Shown: positions 6,154-6,763 of the stretch, piece after piece
How positions within the stretch are numbered: position 1 is the first letter of the stretch
Layout: every line of letters begins with the position of its first letter
From: RGIG5327 sp045612485
Lineage (GTDB): Bacteria > Verrucomicrobiota > Lentisphaeria > Victivallales > UBA1829
DNA length: 6,763 nt
Reading direction: 5' to 3'
Assembly (NCBI GenBank): GCA_045612485.1
Contig: JAZKZE010000064.1
Span: 1-6,763, forward strand
Notes under the pieces: model-generated
What the model saw: only the letters and a program-made list of their open reading frames with translations
What the model was told of the DNA's origin: nothing
Database searches by the model: none
Program-made: the position numbers and the translations under genes

Positions 6154-6202
6154 CTCCTCAGTCCCCCTCTGTATTTTTTCTGAAAAAAGTTAAAACCCCG
6201 GG

Positions 6203-6230
6203 TTGACAAAAAGGGGAATTGGAGTATATT
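6203..6230 (+). promoter_or_regulatory. Tandem promoter P1
   Basis: Perfect TTGACA (6203-6208), a 16-base spacer and TATATT (6225-6230). AAAT follows the -10 box, as in the other three promoters. Unlike them it lacks an A/T tract directly upstream, having CCCCGGG instead, so it may lack an UP-type element. Confidence 0.75.
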
Positions 6231-6235
6231 AAATG

Positions 6236-6261
6236 GCACGTCACATGAGAAGTGATTGTGC
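6236..6261 (+). other. Hairpin at the P1 transcript start
   Basis: GCACGTCAC (6236-6244) pairs with GTGATTGTGC (6252-6261) with one bulged T and one G-T pair, loop ATGAGAA. It starts six bases after the -10 box. Its sequence differs from the P2 and P3 hairpins, but its position is the same. Confidence 0.5.
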
Positions 6262-6320
6262 TGAGCTCAAAAATGATTGAGTTTTGAAATAAAAAAATCA
6301 AAAATTTTTGAAAAAGGTAT

Positions 6321-6349
6321 TTGACAAATCTGAAAATCAGTGCTAAATT
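6321..6349 (+). promoter_or_regulatory. Tandem promoter P2
   Basis: Perfect TTGACA (6321-6326), a 17-base spacer and TAAATT (6344-6349), with TGC directly before the -10 box giving an extended -10 (TGnTAAATT). The upstream A/T tract AAAATTTTTGAAAAA (6301-6315) is placed like an UP element. This combination is typical of strong stable-RNA promoters. Confidence 0.85.
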
Positions 6350-6357
6350 AAATACCC

Positions 6358-6398
6358 GTTGCCGCTGATCGCCGGAAAGGTCCGGTTGAAGTGGTGAC
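6358..6398 (+). other. Two-part hairpin at the P2 transcript start
   Basis: GTTGCCGCT (6358-6366) pairs along its whole length with AGTGGTGAC (6390-6398), with three G-T pairs. After a small internal loop CCGGA (6372-6376) pairs with TCCGG (6381-6385) around AAGG. The outer stem begins about where transcription from P2 should start. Confidence 0.65.
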
Positions 6399-6438
6399 AG
6401 TGCTGAAAAGAAATTTTGAAAAAACTTCGAAAAATTAT

Positions 6439-6466
6439 TTGATAAAATGAAAATCAGTGCTAAATT
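6439..6466 (+). promoter_or_regulatory. Tandem promoter P3
   Basis: TTGATA (6439-6444), a 16-base spacer and TAAATT (6461-6466) with an extended TGC. The A/T-rich stretch 6411-6438 upstream resembles an UP element. Its -35 box is one base off consensus, so it is perhaps weaker than P2 and P4. Confidence 0.8.
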
Positions 6467-6474
6467 AAATATCC

Positions 6475-6514
6475 GTTGCCGTTAATTCCGGAAGATCCGG
6501 TTGAAAATGGTGAC
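6475..6514 (+). other. Two-part hairpin at the P3 transcript start
   Basis: GTTGCCGTT (6475-6483) pairs with AATGGTGAC (6506-6514), and CCGGA (6488-6492) with TCCGG (6496-6500) around a three-base loop. Compared with the P2 hairpin, a C-G pair (6365-6391) is replaced by T-A (6482-6507), which keeps the stem intact. This is evidence that the RNA fold matters. Confidence 0.65.
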
Positions 6515-6558
6515 CGTTTTGAAAAGTAAGAAATTTTGAAAAATTTTCAAAATAATGC

Positions 6559-6586
6559 TTGACAAAATGAAAAGTGGTGCTAAATT
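6559..6586 (+). promoter_or_regulatory. Tandem promoter P4, nearest the leader
   Basis: Perfect TTGACA (6559-6564), a 16-base spacer and TAAATT (6581-6586) with an extended TGC. The A/T tract 6531-6556 lies upstream. Transcription should start near 6593. A short GCTG/CAGC hairpin (6596-6599 with 6606-6609) follows at the same relative place as in the other units. Confidence 0.85.
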
Positions 6587-6626
6587 AAATCATATGCTGT
6601 TAACTCAGCGGTGATGAAAATAAAAA

Positions 6627-6654
6627 GTCAACGAAAGTTGATGATCTTTGAAAA
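6627..6654 (+). promoter_or_regulatory. boxB-boxA-like antitermination site
   Basis: TCAAC (6628-6632) and GTTGA (6637-6641) form a perfect five-pair stem capped by a GAAA tetraloop. It is followed at once by TGATCTTTGAAAA (6642-6654), close to the boxA of rRNA leaders (E. coli TGCTCTTTAACAA). A hairpin before boxA is the order found in E. coli rRNA operons, where NusB/NusE and other Nus factors load to prevent early termination. The match is by eye. Confidence 0.65.
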
Positions 6655-6763
6655 TTGAATAGTGCGATGAGCCTAAAGTCAGGTTTGAGATCGTTAGATC
6701 ATAAAACCGTAGTAACGAAAATAAATCTGGAACGTAAAAGTTTCGGATACGAGAAGATTAAAC
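6655..6763 (+). other. Likely rRNA operon leader running off the right edge
   Basis: This 109-base stretch has no reading frame of note but folds into two hairpins. In the first, GGTTT (6682-6686) pairs with AAACC (6704-6708) enclosing GATC/GATC around GTTA. In the second, AATCT (6724-6728) pairs with AGATT (6755-6759) enclosing GGAAC/GTTTC. After strong tandem promoters and a boxA, this fits the leader before a 16S rRNA gene. No conserved 16S sequence such as AGAGTTTGATC is reached, so the identity of the downstream gene is inferred. Confidence 0.5.

Larger units (their letters stand above)
6203..6660 (+). repeat. Four diverged tandem promoter-leader units of about 118 bp
   Basis: The -35 boxes lie at 6203, 6321, 6439 and 6559, giving periods of 118, 118 and 120 bp. 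The second and third units match over nearly their whole length. Both have AAAATCAGTGCTAAATTAAAT around the -10 box, CCGTTGCCG after it, a CCGGA/TCCGG hairpin and AAATTTTGAAAAA before the next promoter. The fourth keeps the promoter but changes downstream into a boxB-boxA-like leader. The first is the most diverged. Serial duplication of one unit is the simplest explanation. Confidence 0.8.

Noticed and set aside
5751..6239. 162-codon minus-strand frame with Asp-Lys repeats
   Set aside because: The repeats come from the pyrimidine tandem repeat, and the rest is antisense to the C terminus of Uup.
6203..6600. CRISPR array
   Set aside because: The repeated blocks are promoter units of about 118 bp that differ throughout. 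There are no short identical repeats with unique spacers and no cas genes.

Overview
The window looks like ordinary bacterial chromosome, probably from an anaerobic, outer-membrane-bearing bacterium. The case rests on a Bacteroides/Treponema-style class II aldolase, a TibC/Aah-type protein O-heptosyltransferase, good Shine-Dalgarno sites and sigma70-like promoters. A Lentisphaerota/PVC-type host is my best guess. It is an inference from the gene mix, not something the sequence proves. No CRISPR array, transposase, integrase, tRNA or phage gene was seen.

Layout. Positions 1-515 carry no convincing gene. There is a G+C-rich, hairpin-rich patch at the left edge, then a purine-rich stretch, then a perfect 17-bp inverted repeat, then a likely promoter. 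A TibC-like heptosyltransferase (516-1814, +) follows, with a possible 41-codon membrane peptide (1890-2015, +) behind it and a strong terminator at 2030-2064. This meets, tail to tail, the class II fructose-bisphosphate aldolase gene (2164-3144, -), which has its own terminator at 2080-2115. The two terminators are packed into under 90 bp. Upstream of the aldolase, on the same strand, is a secreted protein of unknown function with a charged, proline-rich tail (3295-3945, -). It is divergent from an ABC-F ATPase of the Uup type (4120-6024, +).

The last 740 bp are non-coding and are the most interesting part. After a weak terminator and a pyrimidine-rich 12-bp tandem repeat come four sigma70-type promoters in tandem. 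Their -35 boxes are 118, 118 and 120 bp apart. A/T tracts precede three of them, and each is followed at the predicted transcript start by a hairpin. The middle two hairpins share one compensatory base-pair change. The array ends in a small GAAA-capped hairpin and a boxA-like element, the boxB-boxA order of rRNA leaders, and then about 100 bp of structured leader. This is what the control region of an rRNA operon would look like, with the 16S gene expected just beyond the right edge. The 16S gene itself is not in the window, so that reading is inferred.

The protein genes do not form one pathway: protein glycosylation, glycolysis, an unknown exported protein and a translation-linked ATPase. 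Each appears to have its own control signals. I found no convincing new multi-gene system. The tandem promoter/leader array is the best candidate for something under-described.
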